From: Caldisphaera sp.
GTDB taxonomy: Archaea > Thermoproteota > Thermoprotei_A > Sulfolobales > Acidilobaceae
Direction of reading: 5' to 3'
DNA length: 64,000 nucleotides
Assembly: GCF_023256325.1 (NCBI RefSeq)
Contig: NZ_JAGDXI010000044.1
Location: 62,001 to 126,000, forward strand
Shown here in pieces: positions 17,372-26,857 of this stretch. The notes under the pieces were generated by a model that was not told the DNA's origin, searched no databases, and was given only the letters and a program-made list of their open reading frames with translations. Each line of letters begins with the position of its first letter. Position 1 is the first letter of the stretch. A program made the position numbers and the translations under genes.

Positions 17372-17585
17372 CACCCATTAAGGGCTCCACAATTTTCTTG
17401 CATCCTATAGAAAAACGTTATTACAGCAATCAAAGTGATATTGTTCCCACCAATTTTATAGAAATCCTTTAATAATACGTTTAAAGGTGTTTAATCATTA
17501 ACCATAAAAATTTCTCATTTATACCAATAACATTTAATAGCTTAGAATTAAAATATCAGTCATAGAAAATATGAGGTGAAGATGT
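17372..17585. other. AT-rich intergenic DNA before cren7
   Basis: Together with 17005-17316 this forms a gap of about 580 bp between the mevalonate operon and cren7. Apart from the deleted tRNA-like sequence I see no ORF with a ribosome-binding site, no long repeat and no strong RNA hairpin. Several TTTATA-like boxes occur and the cren7 promoter must be in the last 100 bp. Confidence 0.6.
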
Positions 17586-17768
17586 ATGCCTGAAAAATTC
17601 CCACCTGTTAAGGTAAAGGATCCATCGTCTGGTAAGGAAGTTGAGTTATCTCCCGTAAAGGTTTGGACACTAGCTCCAAAAAGCAGAAAGGGAGTTAAAA
17701 TAGGGCTTTTCAAGAGCCCTGAAACAGGTAAGTTCTTCAGGGCAAAGGTACCTGAAAACTACCCGTAA
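17586..17768 (+). CDS. creN7: Chromatin protein Cren7
   Basis: 60-residue DNA-binding chromatin protein conserved in Crenarchaeota, an SH3-like beta barrel that binds the minor groove and bends DNA. Seen: [21 protein letters not shown], with the Trp/Leu intercalation region, and [17 protein letters not shown]. The length and sequence match the family closely. The start ATG lies after GAGGTGAAGATGT. It is transcribed alone with AT-rich flanks. Its presence is one of the clearest taxonomic clues in the window. Confidence 0.97.
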   Translation: MPEKFPPVKVKDPSSGKEVELSPVKVWTLAPKSRKGVKIGLFKSPETGKFFRAKVPENYP

Positions 17769-17869
17769 ATCTAAAGCAAAAAGATTTTAAATTTTTTTAT
17801 AATTATTTTTATGTATTTAAATTAAGAAATTAAAATCACTTAATAATGTTATAGATAAAAATTAAAAAT

Positions 17870-18148
17870 TTACTTTTCGGCTGCTTGAGGACCTTTTCCT
17901 AATACGGCATTCATAACGTTAGTTATAACTTGAGCTAGATGTTGAGGCTTTGTATAATATTTATCGTATTGATATCTTTGACCTTTATATGAAATTTCTA
18001 CCTGTTCATCGGAATCCCTAACAATCATGAAGTCAGCACCTTCCTTAGTTAATGCAAACGAATTTTTGCCTCTCGACTCTATTTTAAAGCCGTTTTTTGT
18101 TACCTCACTCCTTATAGCATCTTTTACTTGATCCAAATAGTCGCTCAT
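17870..18148 (-). CDS. Unknown small basic/acidic alpha-beta protein
   Basis: 92 residues, not recognised. An amphipathic first helix (YLDQVKDAIRSEVTKNG) leads to three beta-like strands (FALTKEGADFMIVRDSDEQVEISYKGQRY) and a final helix (LAQVITNVMNAVLGKG). It is soluble, with no Cys motif and no signal. The start ATG sits after GGTGATAGAGGT. It faces cren7 tail to tail with 101 bp between. It could be a small nucleoprotein or regulatory protein, but nothing in the sequence proves that. Confidence 0.75.
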   Translation of the reverse strand: MSDYLDQVKDAIRSEVTKNGFKIESRGKNSFALTKEGADFMIVRDSDEQVEISYKGQRYQYDKYYTKPQHLAQVITNVMNAVLGKGPQAAEK

Positions 18149-18374
18149 ACCTCTATCACCTACTTCTAAAGTTTAAAAGGTACCCTTTAAATAAATTTAT
18201 TAATGGTAACAATATTTTTCCTTAACGGTGGGCATTTAGTGATTGAAACAAAATAATTAATATTTAGTGAATAAATTCAAAAAATATAAATGCATATAAA
18301 TAGGATTTATTAATATTCTTTTACCAATAAATCTTTATTTTCACTTAACAATATATATAAGTGGGTGGAATAAG

Positions 18375-20396
18375 TTGCCCTCTATAGATAAAATAAAGAC
18401 AATTTTGGTAATAGGAGCAGGTACTATGGGTCATGGAATAACTGAATTAGCAGCTATTGCAGGATATAAAGTTTACATTGCTGATATAAATAACGAAATT
18501 ATTAAAAGTGGTTTAGAAAAAATCAAATGGAGCCTATCAAAATTACATGAAAAGGGTAGCCTAAAAGAAAGCGTTGATTCTGTTATGTCAAGAATTATAC
18601 CTGTTGTTAATACGGACTCTCAAGGAAACTTCACAAAAGATTTTGAAAATGCGATAAAAGATTCAGACATGTTTATTGAGGCCATTCCAGAAAGGCTAGA
18701 TCTAAAGCAAAATTTATTTAAATTTATAGATAAAAATAGGAAAGCCGATACAATAATGGCAACAAATACGAGCAGTCTTCCTATTACAGAGATAGCTGCA
18801 GCAACATCTGCACCTGAGCTTGTTGTAGGAATGCATTTCTTTAATCCACCACCATTAATGCCTTTAGTCGAAATAATAAAGGGAGAAAAGACATCTGATG
18901 AAACGGTTTCTGTTACATACCAAATAGCTAAGAATTTTGGAAAGCAGCCTGTTATAGTTAAGAAAGATGTGCCAGGGTTCATTGCTAACAGGGTATTAGC
19001 AAGATTTTTGAACACAGCTTGTTGGCTAGCATATAAAGGCTTTTATTCAACATTAGAAATAGATTCTGCTGTAAGATACGGTCTAAACTTCCCTATGGGT
19101 GCTTTTGAGCTAGCAGACTATAGCGGCATAGATGTCTTCTATTTTGTTAACAAAGCGATGATAGAAAGAGGCTTTAAGATGAAACACTGTCCTTTATTCG
19201 AACAAAAGTTTAATGCAAAAGAACTAGGAATGAAAACCGGAAAAGGATTTTATGAATATCCAAAACCCGGAGCTTATGTTAGACCTCAAATACCAAAAGA
19301 ACTAGCAAACAAAGTAGACCCTGTTTTACTTTTGGCCCCAGCTGTTAATGAAGGCGCATGGCTATTAGAAAATGATGTTGCAACAAAAGAAGATATAGAT
19401 AAAGCTGTTATGTTAGGCTTAGGATGGCCTAAGGGATTATTTGAATTTGCAGATGATTTTGGTATAGATAAAATAAATACAGCATTAAAGCAACTAAAAG
19501 ACCTGCTTGGAGATCAAGATTTTGAACCTACAAAAATGCTAAAAGATATGGAATCAAAAAACGAGCTAGGAAGAAAAACCGGAAAAGGATTTTATGAATA
19601 TAAAAAAATAGAAGAGGTAAGTAAAAAAACAATATTAATAAAATATGAAAAACCAATTGCTTGGATAGTTTTAAACAGACCAAATAGACTAAATGCCATA
19701 TCTCCTGACATGATAAAGGAGCTTGGAGAAGCCCTGGATGAATTGGAATTAAACGACGATATAAGAGTTTTAATAATAACAGGTGCTGGAAGGGCTTTTA
19801 GTGCAGGTGCTGACGTAACGGCATTTGCGGGTATAACACCAATGCAAGCCGCCATATTTTCTAAGAAATTCCAGGAATTAACATTAAAGATGGAATTTTA
19901 CGCCAAGCCCATTATCATAGCAATTAATGGATATGCATTGGGCGGAGGTCTTGAGCTATCGATGAGCGGAGATATAAGAATAGCGTCAGAAAATGCATTA
20001 CTTGGCCAGCCGGAGATAAACTTAGGATTTATACCTGGAGCTGGTGGAACGCAAAGGCTTCCTAGGTTAGTTGGAAGAGGCCAATCAAAACTATTAATTT
20101 TCACTGGAGACAACATATCAGCAAAAGATGCATACGCATTAAAGCTCATTGATAAAGTAGTTCCTCCTGAAAGATTAGAACAAGAAGCAAGAGATTTAGC
20201 TCTAAAAATTTCAGAAAAGCCACCATTAGCATTAATGGCTGCAAAGCTTGCCATAGAACAAGGACTCGAAAGCAACATATGGGCTGGATTAAACTTAGAG
20301 GCAAACCTATTTGGTTTATTATTTAGTACTGAAGACGTTGCTGAAGGAGTTACTGCATTCTTAGAAAAGAAGAAACCTTCATTCAAAGGTAAATAA
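18375..20396 (+). CDS. Bifunctional 3-hydroxyacyl-CoA dehydrogenase / enoyl-CoA hydratase
   Basis: 673-residue fusion. N-terminal NAD-binding 3-hydroxyacyl-CoA dehydrogenase: GAGTMGHGITELAAIAGY near residue 15, catalytic His in GMHFFNPPPLMPLVE, and GFIANRVLARFLN. There are two C-terminal dehydrogenase repeats, each ending KTGKGFYEY. The crotonase domain starts near 415 with ITGAGRAFSAGADV (oxyanion hole) and PEINLGFIPGAGGTQRLPR (catalytic Glu). The family includes the crotonyl-CoA hydratase/(S)-3-hydroxybutyryl-CoA dehydrogenase of crenarchaeal 4-hydroxybutyrate cycles, but it equally serves beta-oxidation. No 4-hydroxybutyryl-CoA dehydratase is in the window. The start is TTG after GGGTGG. 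Confidence 0.95.
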   Translation: MPSIDKIKTILVIGAGTMGHGITELAAIAGYKVYIADINNEIIKSGLEKIKWSLSKLHEKGSLKESVDSVMSRIIPVVNTDSQGNFTKDFENAIKDSDMFIEAIPERLDLKQNLFKFIDKNRKADTIMATNTSSLPITEIAAATSAPELVVGMHFFNPPPLMPLVEIIKGEKTSDETVSVTYQIAKNFGKQPVIVKKDVPGFIANRVLARFLNTACWLAYKGFYSTLEIDSAVRYGLNFPMGAFELADYSGIDVFYFVNKAMIERGFKMKHCPLFEQKFNAKELGMKTGKGFYEYPKPGAYVRPQIPKELANKVDPVLLLAPAVNEGAWLLENDVATKEDIDKAVMLGLGWPKGLFEFADDFGIDKINTALKQLKDLLGDQDFEPTKMLKDMESKNELGRKTGKGFYEYKKIEEVSKKTILIKYEKPIAWIVLNRPNRLNAISPDMIKELGEALDELELNDDIRVLIITGAGRAFSAGADVTAFAGITPMQAAIFSKKFQELTLKMEFYAKPIIIAINGYALGGGLELSMSGDIRIASENALLGQPEINLGFIPGAGGTQRLPRLVGRGQSKLLIFTGDNISAKDAYALKLIDKVVPPERLEQEARDLALKISEKPPLALMAAKLAIEQGLESNIWAGLNLEANLFGLLFSTEDVAEGVTAFLEKKKPSFKGK

Positions 20397-20459
20397 ATTT
20401 TATTGCCAGAATTAATGTAAATAAATTTTTAATCCTTTTTCTAATCTTAATAATATTGA

Positions 20460-20559
20460 AGCCGGGTCGTCTAGCGGCCCAGGATGCGGGGCCTTGGATG
20501 GCTTTCAGGTAGCCAAAGGAACCCCCGTGACCGGGGTTCGAATCCCCGCCCGGCTACCA
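20460..20559 (+). tRNA. tRNA-Gln(TTG) with a 24-nt intron
   Basis: Acceptor AGCCGGG pairs with CCCGGCT, and the discriminator A and CCA are encoded. The D arm resembles Glu/Gln tRNAs and the T arm is CGGGG-TTCGAAT-CCCCG. The anticodon stem CGGGG/CCCCG is interrupted after position 37 by an intron. Removing it gives the loop CC-TTG-GC, anticodon TTG, so glutamine. Position 33 is C instead of the near-universal U. The discriminator A and 5' A fit archaeal tRNA-Gln. It is followed within 3 bp by the stop of the convergent dtdA gene. Confidence 0.9.
20498..20521 (+). other. tRNA intron with a perfect bulge-helix-bulge
   Basis: Intron at canonical position 37/38. The outer helix CGGGG/CCCCG, a 3-nt bulge AAC, a 4-bp central helix CCTT/AAGG, a 3-nt bulge GGA and an inner helix TGGCT/AGCCA with loop TTCAGGT form the structure cut by archaeal splicing endonuclease, with cuts GG^A and AA^C. 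Confidence 0.88.
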
Positions 20560-20561
20560 TT

Positions 20562-21380
20562 TTAAACGTATATTATTTCTAACCCTAGTTCTCTTATAAT
20601 AGAATCTATTCTCTTTCTAATTTCAGACTTTATTCCTTTCTTTTCAATTATTGCAGCTTTAATCCTAGGGTTACTTTTCTCAACACATTGTTTCAATAGA
20701 TCAAAATCTAAATAATCCACATAATGCTTAGAAATTATGTGGCCAAAACAATATTTATCATTTAATTCCATTTCAGTAAACTTTTTAGGATAATGAGTTG
20801 ATCCTATTCCTATTGAAGGTATACAGTCATAATCTATATCCACATTACTTATAGTATCTATTATTGTTTGAGCTAAAGAATTAATTGCCTTTATGTCATT
20901 CCATTCTTTTTCTGTACTACCTATTTCTATAAATAAAAGAGGTTTGATTAATGATGTTGGACCATGATGGGTAGCCTCTAAAGTGAAAGAATACTCTTTT
21001 AATTCAAGAGAGTTTTTATAATAATTTCTAAATATTTGCTTAGTTATAGCTGGATTAACGTAAGATAACTGTTTAGGTTTTCCTCCATATAAGGCATCAC
21101 TTAGGTTGCCTGTGTGATGCACGCTAAGTGTTTTTGTGTTGCTAGTTGATTGATGCTTTGAAACGACTATAATAAAATCAGCATTCTCATCTGGTGTTTG
21201 ATCTAAGAAATCAAAATTTATTGTATCTTCATTAAATCCCCCTAACATTATGCCGTTTATATTATAGCATGATATAGCCTTTTCACAATAACTAATGCCG
21301 CCTCCTCTTTCTACAAGCTTTTCAGCAACGTTTTTTCCTACCGGATCGTTTATTGAATAAGCAATTGCGTATCTTAACAT
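20562..21380 (-). CDS. dtdA: D-aminoacyl-tRNA deacylase, archaeal type
   Basis: DtdA/GEK1 family, a zinc-dependent enzyme that removes D-amino acids from tRNA. Seen: VVSKHQSTSNTKTLSVHHTGN near residue 95 (the SRHSS...VHPPGN equivalent), SFTLEATHHGPTSL near 150, GSTEKEW, and IGIGSTHYPKKFTE near 205. The length of 272 residues is normal. The start is ATG after GGGAG. It converges on the tRNA-Gln gene with a 2-nt gap, so its terminator must overlap the tRNA on the opposite strand. Confidence 0.94.
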   Translation of the reverse strand: MLRYAIAYSINDPVGKNVAEKLVERGGGISYCEKAISCYNINGIMLGGFNEDTINFDFLDQTPDENADFIIVVSKHQSTSNTKTLSVHHTGNLSDALYGGKPKQLSYVNPAITKQIFRNYYKNSLELKEYSFTLEATHHGPTSLIKPLLFIEIGSTEKEWNDIKAINSLAQTIIDTISNVDIDYDCIPSIGIGSTHYPKKFTEMELNDKYCFGHIISKHYVDYLDFDLLKQCVEKSNPRIKAAIIEKKGIKSEIRKRIDSIIRELGLEIIYV

Positions 21381-21484
21381 ATTTAACTCCCATTGAATTG
21401 TACATAAATTATTTAATAAATTTGATTTAGTAAATTTAATAGAAAATTATAATTCCTTAAATTAACTTAAAAATAGGGGAGAAA

Positions 21485-21799
21485 ATGATATCCTCAGCAG
21501 AACTAGAAGTTGTATATGAGGACCCAAGCTTATTACTTAGAGGTTTTGAAGCAATAAAAAATTATATTGATGGGCTAAAATGTATTACAACAGCCTCTCC
21601 TGCATGGGCTATTGCCTCTTGTGATAACCTATTCATTAAAGCCAAAATTGATATAGAAGAAAACTTAAACTTACAAACAATAGCTAAAGCTTCAATAAGT
21701 ATAAAATTAGAAGGTGACTCTAATGGTATGGTAAGAATCGTTTCTGATCTAACAAAAATAGTAAAAGATTCTGGAGGAGGAATTATGCTAAAATCTTAA
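21485..21799 (+). CDS. Unknown small protein
   Basis: 104 residues that I cannot assign. An N-terminal strand-helix unit (AELEVVYEDPSLLLRGFEAIKNYIDGL) is followed by a Cys-containing loop and an alternating beta segment (LFIKAKIDIEE), then a C-terminal strand and helix (NGMVRIVSDLTKIVKDSGGG). A Pcc1-like small alpha/beta fold crossed my mind but the conserved residues are not visible. The start is ATG after GGGGAG. It lies 57 bp upstream of the CoA-disulfide reductase gene, so it may be co-transcribed. Confidence 0.7.
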   Translation: MISSAELEVVYEDPSLLLRGFEAIKNYIDGLKCITTASPAWAIASCDNLFIKAKIDIEENLNLQTIAKASISIKLEGDSNGMVRIVSDLTKIVKDSGGGIMLKS

Positions 21800-21856
21800 T
21801 TATTAATAGCAAAACTTTAATTTCTTCTAATTTATGATTTAATTGGTGAATGTTAA

Positions 21857-23239
21857 GTGCAAAAAATAGTTATTATTGGTGCTGGAGCAGGAGGCATGGC
21901 AGTAGCTTCTAGAGCTAAAAGACTAAACAATAAGCTAAGTGTAACCGTTTTGGAGAAAACAAATTATGCAAGCTTTGCTTTATGTGGTATCCCATATTAC
22001 ATTGGAAATATAGTTAAAGAACTTGACGATCTTCTGTTTTACCCACCAGAAGAATTTACTAAAAGAGGTATAGATCTTAGGTTTAACAAAGAAGTTACAG
22101 AAGTTGATGCTGGAAATAAGACTCTAAAATTCAGAGATTTAAAGTCAGGAAAAGAAGAAACATTAGAATGGGATAAATTAGTTATAGCAACTGGAGCAAG
22201 ATCTAAAGCAGATAAAATATGGCCAGAAATAAAAAACGCAAAAAACGTTTTTTACATAACCCATTTAGACTCAGGAGAAATTATAAGAAATTACGCTTTA
22301 AAATTAGGAAGAGGCAAAAAGGCTGTAATAATAGGATCAGGCTATGTTGGATTGGAATTAATAGAAAATTTAACTAATCTCGGCCTAAAAGTAACTGTTA
22401 TAGAAGCTCTTAATCAAATACTTCCTAAAATGTTAGATCCTGATTTAGCAAGTATTGTTGAAGACTATTTGAAATCTAAAGGAATTGAAATAGTGAAGAG
22501 CTCCCCTGTAGAATCTTTTGAAATAAATAATGATGGTGAAGCTGTTAAAGTTAGAACAAGCAGTGGTTCTTTTGATGGCGATATGTTTATTATAGGTGTT
22601 GGGATAGAGCCTAATAATGATATAGCAAAGCAACTTAAATTAAACCTAGGAAGCAGTGGAGGTATAATTGTTAATGAGAAGCTATTAACAAGCAACCCCG
22701 ATATCTATGCAGTTGGAGACGTAACTGAACATCTAGACTTAATTACTGGAAAGTTCGTTTGGAGACCATTCGCACAAATAGCAAACAAGATGGGTTATAT
22801 AGCCGGAAGCAATATAGGAGGTTTGGACGCAATATTTAGAGGAAGTGTTGGTAGTTCTGCATTAAAGACTTTTGATATGGTAGCAGCTAGAACTGGATTA
22901 TCTAAATCGGAAGCAGAAAAGCTTGGTTATAAAGTTATTGAAGCCTCTCTAAACGCCGGGATTAGAGCCCATTATATTCCTGGCGGAGAAAATAAAATGT
23001 ATCTTAAAGTAGTCTCTGACGATAAGACAGGCAAGTTATTAGGTGCACAAGCGATTGGTCCAGGAGAATCTGTTTTCTGGCGTATTAATGTAGTTGCGTC
23101 TCTTTTAACAGTTAAAGGAACTATATGGGATCTATTTAATAGCGATATCGGCTATCAACCTACCTTGAGTCCTGCCTGGGATCCATTAATAATAGCCTCA
23201 AGACTTCTTATGAGAAATTTGGGAGAAAAACCTATCTAA
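21857..23239 (+). CDS. CoA-disulfide reductase / NADH oxidase family flavoprotein
   Basis: FAD/NAD(P)H pyridine nucleotide-disulfide oxidoreductase. FAD motif GAGAGGMAVASRAKR at the N-terminus, the single redox Cys in SFALCGIPYYIG near residue 43 as in CoA-disulfide reductase, the NAD motif IIGSGYVGLELIENL near 155, and the second FAD segment DIYAVGDVTEH. The C-terminal dimerisation domain contains LTVKGTIWDLFN. It keeps CoA reduced or acts as a polysulfide/NADH oxidase; the branch cannot be fixed by eye. The start is GTG, 7 nt after GGTGA. Confidence 0.9.
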   Translation: MQKIVIIGAGAGGMAVASRAKRLNNKLSVTVLEKTNYASFALCGIPYYIGNIVKELDDLLFYPPEEFTKRGIDLRFNKEVTEVDAGNKTLKFRDLKSGKEETLEWDKLVIATGARSKADKIWPEIKNAKNVFYITHLDSGEIIRNYALKLGRGKKAVIIGSGYVGLELIENLTNLGLKVTVIEALNQILPKMLDPDLASIVEDYLKSKGIEIVKSSPVESFEINNDGEAVKVRTSSGSFDGDMFIIGVGIEPNNDIAKQLKLNLGSSGGIIVNEKLLTSNPDIYAVGDVTEHLDLITGKFVWRPFAQIANKMGYIAGSNIGGLDAIFRGSVGSSALKTFDMVAARTGLSKSEAEKLGYKVIEASLNAGIRAHYIPGGENKMYLKVVSDDKTGKLLGAQAIGPGESVFWRINVVASLLTVKGTIWDLFNSDIGYQPTLSPAWDPLIIASRLLMRNLGEKPI

Positions 23240-23330
23240 TTAAGGTTTTCTAATTAATCTTTTTTATAGAAAAGTATATTTACCCTGCAAGATTCTTTAA
23301 TAGTAAATAATAATTAGAGGATGATAAATA

Positions 23331-25124
23331 TTGCCTAATATAAAAGAACTAATGATGGCTGCCCAAGGTATTATTAAAGCAGATGCTATCATTACTAATG
23401 CTAATTTAATTAGCGTGACAACTAGTGAAATAATTGAAAATGCATCAATAACAACGTACAAAGGAATAATAACAAGGATTCTAAACAAGGAAGAGGACAT
23501 AAACAATTATATAGGTTATAGAACAAAAATTATAGATGCAAAAAATAATTATGTAATGCCTGGATTTATAGAAAGTCATATACATATCGAATCTAGCTTA
23601 TTAAATGTTAGAGAATTTGGAAAACTTGAGGTTATGCACGGAGTAACAACTGTAATTGCTGATCCTCATGAAATAGGTAACGTTTTGGGAAATGAAGGAG
23701 TTAATCTGTTTATTGAAGAAAGCAAACATGCTCTCCCAAGAATTTATTTTGAGGTTCCAAGTTGCGTACCCGCTATAGATATTAATAAGGGTTTAGATAG
23801 TGGAGCAAAAATAATTAATAATAATGATATAAGAGAATTGATGAAATCAGAAAAAATTATCGGACTAGGAGAAGTAATGGACTTTGAAAGCGTTTTACAA
23901 GGAGAAAAAGAAATGCTAGAAAGAATAGAAATAGCAAAAAATAACAACAAGGTCATCGAAGGACATGCCCCACTTCTTAATAAAGAAAAATTAGATAGCT
24001 ATCTTATAGCAGGCATTAGCAGCGATCATGAATCTTCTATATTAGAAGAGGCCTTAGAGAAAGTAAGAAAAGGTATGTACATATTTATGAGAGAAGGCAG
24101 TGCCTGGAAAAATTTGAGTGAACTTTCAAAACTTATAACTAGCTATAAAATTGATAGCAGAAGGCTTATTCTTGTTGCAGACGATATAAATGTTGTTGAT
24201 CTGGTAGAATATGGACATTTAGATTATTTGATAAACAAAGCCATAGAATTGGGAATAGATCCTATTAAAGCAATTCAGATGGTTACGATAAATCCTGCAG
24301 AGCACCTTCGAATTGATGATAAAATAGGTATAATAGCTCCTGGTAGATACGCTGATTTAGTTTTCTCTGAAAATTTAAATAAAATAAATATAAACACTAC
24401 AATTATTGAAGGAGAAGTTGTATATAGATATGGTAAAATAGTTAAAAATATTGATGATAACTTCATTTATCCAAAATATGCAAGTAATACAATTAATTTA
24501 AACAAATTTAACGAGGAAGACCTTTTAATTAAGATAAATGATAATTTAAAAGAAGTAAACGCGAATATAATAAAAGCTATCCCAGGAAGCGCTTTAACTG
24601 AAAAAACAGTTGAAGAACTACCAGTTAAAAAAGGGTTTATAGATTCTGATGAAGAAAGAAACATAATGCACATAGCAGTCATAGATAGACATCATGCATC
24701 AGGCAATATAGGGAAAGGTTTTGTTAAAAATTTAGGAATTGAGAGAGGAGCAATAGCTCAAACAATAGCCCATGATACGCATAATTTAATTATAGCAGGC
24801 TACGATGTAAAAGATATGATAACAGCATCGAAATACGTTATAGAATCTAATGGCGGTATTGCATATGTTGATAAAGGAAAACTCATTTCAATTGTTAAGC
24901 TTCCTATTGCGGGATTAATAAATAACTCAAGTTATGGAGAGGTTTATAGAGAAGTAAAACAATTAGAAGAATCTTTAAGCGTAGCAGGGGGTTCACTTAA
25001 TAGCATTTTCATGACATTAGGCCTTATATCATTACCCGTTATACCTGAATTAAGAATAACAGATAAAGGCCTTGTTGATGTTATGAAAGGAAAAATAATT
25101 GATCCAATTAGCAGGGCTCAATAG
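23331..25124 (+). CDS. ade: Adenine deaminase
   Basis: 597-residue amidohydrolase that turns adenine into hypoxanthine in purine salvage. Seen: the N-terminal metal motif FIESHIHIESSLL, the HGVTTVIADPHEIGNVLG loop, GLGEVMDFESV, EGHAPLL, SSDHES, and the C-terminal domain with HHASGNIGKGFV and AQTIAHDTHNLI. The length is typical. The start is TTG after GAGGATGAT. Its last 17 bp overlap the 3' end of the convergent guaA gene. Together with guaA and the guaB-like gene it forms a purine neighbourhood. Confidence 0.95.
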   Translation: MPNIKELMMAAQGIIKADAIITNANLISVTTSEIIENASITTYKGIITRILNKEEDINNYIGYRTKIIDAKNNYVMPGFIESHIHIESSLLNVREFGKLEVMHGVTTVIADPHEIGNVLGNEGVNLFIEESKHALPRIYFEVPSCVPAIDINKGLDSGAKIINNNDIRELMKSEKIIGLGEVMDFESVLQGEKEMLERIEIAKNNNKVIEGHAPLLNKEKLDSYLIAGISSDHESSILEEALEKVRKGMYIFMREGSAWKNLSELSKLITSYKIDSRRLILVADDINVVDLVEYGHLDYLINKAIELGIDPIKAIQMVTINPAEHLRIDDKIGIIAPGRYADLVFSENLNKININTTIIEGEVVYRYGKIVKNIDDNFIYPKYASNTINLNKFNEEDLLIKINDNLKEVNANIIKAIPGSALTEKTVEELPVKKGFIDSDEERNIMHIAVIDRHHASGNIGKGFVKNLGIERGAIAQTIAHDTHNLIIAGYDVKDMITASKYVIESNGGIAYVDKGKLISIVKLPIAGLINNSSYGEVYREVKQLEESLSVAGGSLNSIFMTLGLISLPVIPELRITDKGLVDVMKGKIIDPISRAQ

Positions 25125-26631
25125 TAGCTGGAGGCTTTGTTGATGTTATGAAGGAAACTGCTGTAATTTTTTTAACTTCATTTGTTATTCTATGAGATAT
25201 ATCATCAACAACATCATTACTAGGTAAATAATAATCGGCTGTCATGCCATCGTTACTTGTTACAAGCCTTACATTAATTATATATCCTTCTTCCCTTTCA
25301 TCTCCTTTTACCCCAACCCAAGATTCCGATATAGACACAACTGATTGCCATAAGCTATTGTATATTCCTCTTGACTTTAATTCATCAGATACTATCTTGT
25401 CAGCTTTTCTTAACAAGTCTAACTTTTCGTTTGTGAACTTACCTATAATCCTCACTGCCAATCCTGGACCTGGAAATGGATGTCTACTAAGTATTTCTTT
25501 AGGAATCCCTAATATGCTTCCCAATTCTCTAATCTCATCCTTATATAATCCCTTTAGGGGTTCTATTAGTTGAACATCAAACCATTTAGGGATGCCGCCT
25601 ACATTATGATGCGATTTAATTTTTTGTGAGTGTTTAGTTTTCCCACTTTCTATTACATCTGGATAGGTAGTACCTTGTATTAGATAAGATGCTGCTTCTT
25701 CTGTTATTATTTTGTTAAGTTTTTCTGCAAACAATTCTCCTATTATTTTCCTCCTTTCTTCACAGCTCTCTACTCCTTCAAGCCTTGTTATAAAATCATT
25801 TGATGCATTTATATAAATCGGATTTATACCGATCTTATTTAAATTTTTGATTGCCTCATCAACTTCATTTTCTCTAAACAATCCATGATCTATTAAAACA
25901 GAAATAACATTTTTAGAACCTATGGCCTTCATAACAATATAGGTTGCGACTGTAGAATCTATACCTCCACTTACAGCAGAAACAACCTTTCCACCTTTAT
26001 ACATAGATTTTATATCATATAATTCGTTAGCATAGTAATTTGATACTTTTTCATTTATAGAAATTTCATTAATAGCAAATCCTGATAATCGAGCAAAGTT
26101 TTTCAAAATTAATTCTCCTTTTCTTGTATGACTAACCTCTGGGTGGAATTGAACACCAAATACATTCACATTTGGTATTTTAATTGCAGAAATGCAACCT
26201 CTTTCAGATACAGCATTTACCTCTGCATCGCCTGCTTCATTAACACAATCTCCGTGACTCATCCAAACTTCTTCTATATTATCAAGATTATAAAGCAACT
26301 CATTTCTTTTCTTTAAATATATTTTTGTTCTGCCATATTCAGGATTATTAATGATTTTTCCACCAAACATTAATGAAAGCAATTGGTGACCGAAACAAAT
26401 GCCCAATAATGGTTTTCCCATATTTATTATATTATAAACATTTTCTTCTATTTCTTTTATATCATCTCTTAAAGCGCTTAGAGGACTTCCAGAAACTATA
26501 ACGGCTTTAGCGTTATAAACATTTTGATCGAATTCAGGAGTTAAGATGGAATTTACACTCATATATGTTAATCTCTTATGAATCAAATGAGTATATTGTG
26601 ACCCTAAGTCGACTATTGCTATATAATCCAT
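25108..26631 (-). CDS. guaA: GMP synthase (glutamine-hydrolysing)
   Basis: Converts XMP to GMP. One fused chain: class I glutamine amidotransferase with the nucleophile Cys in GICFGHQLLS near residue 80 and the HPEVSHT His, then the ATP pyrophosphatase P-loop SGGIDSTVA near 218, then the dimerisation domain with RHPFPGPGLAVRIIG. 507 residues, slightly short at the end: it finishes PPATIEPC where the family normally ends TIEWE, and that tail lies in the 17-bp overlap with ade. The start is ATG without an evident Shine-Dalgarno. Confidence 0.96.
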   Translation of the reverse strand: MDYIAIVDLGSQYTHLIHKRLTYMSVNSILTPEFDQNVYNAKAVIVSGSPLSALRDDIKEIEENVYNIINMGKPLLGICFGHQLLSLMFGGKIINNPEYGRTKIYLKKRNELLYNLDNIEEVWMSHGDCVNEAGDAEVNAVSERGCISAIKIPNVNVFGVQFHPEVSHTRKGELILKNFARLSGFAINEISINEKVSNYYANELYDIKSMYKGGKVVSAVSGGIDSTVATYIVMKAIGSKNVISVLIDHGLFRENEVDEAIKNLNKIGINPIYINASNDFITRLEGVESCEERRKIIGELFAEKLNKIITEEAASYLIQGTTYPDVIESGKTKHSQKIKSHHNVGGIPKWFDVQLIEPLKGLYKDEIRELGSILGIPKEILSRHPFPGPGLAVRIIGKFTNEKLDLLRKADKIVSDELKSRGIYNSLWQSVVSISESWVGVKGDEREEGYIINVRLVTSNDGMTADYYLPSNDVVDDISHRITNEVKKITAVSFITSTKPPATIEPC

Positions 26632-26857
26632 TTGAAACCATCTCTTCTGAGCTTATCTAAATTAAAATTTTTCAGACAATATATAATTTTCTCTACCAAT
26701 AAAACCAAAGTAAGGTCTAATAGGGAACTTAATAAAAACTAATTACATTTTTAAAATAAATAATATTTATTGAATGTATAGCAATAAGCATAGACGACCA
26801 TAATTTATAATGTTTGTCAATAGAGTGTTTGACTAATAATTTTTGCCCTTTAGACGT

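Noticed and set aside
18375-20396. Proof of a 3-hydroxypropionate/4-hydroxybutyrate or dicarboxylate/4-hydroxybutyrate cycle
   Set aside because: The bifunctional dehydrogenase/crotonase and sucD fit, but 4-hydroxybutyryl-CoA dehydratase, acyl-CoA carboxylase and others are not in the window; beta-oxidation explains the gene equally well.
21485-21799. KEOPS Pcc1-like identity for the 104-aa protein
   Set aside because: The length and strand-helix pattern are loosely similar but the conserved Pcc1 residues are not visible.
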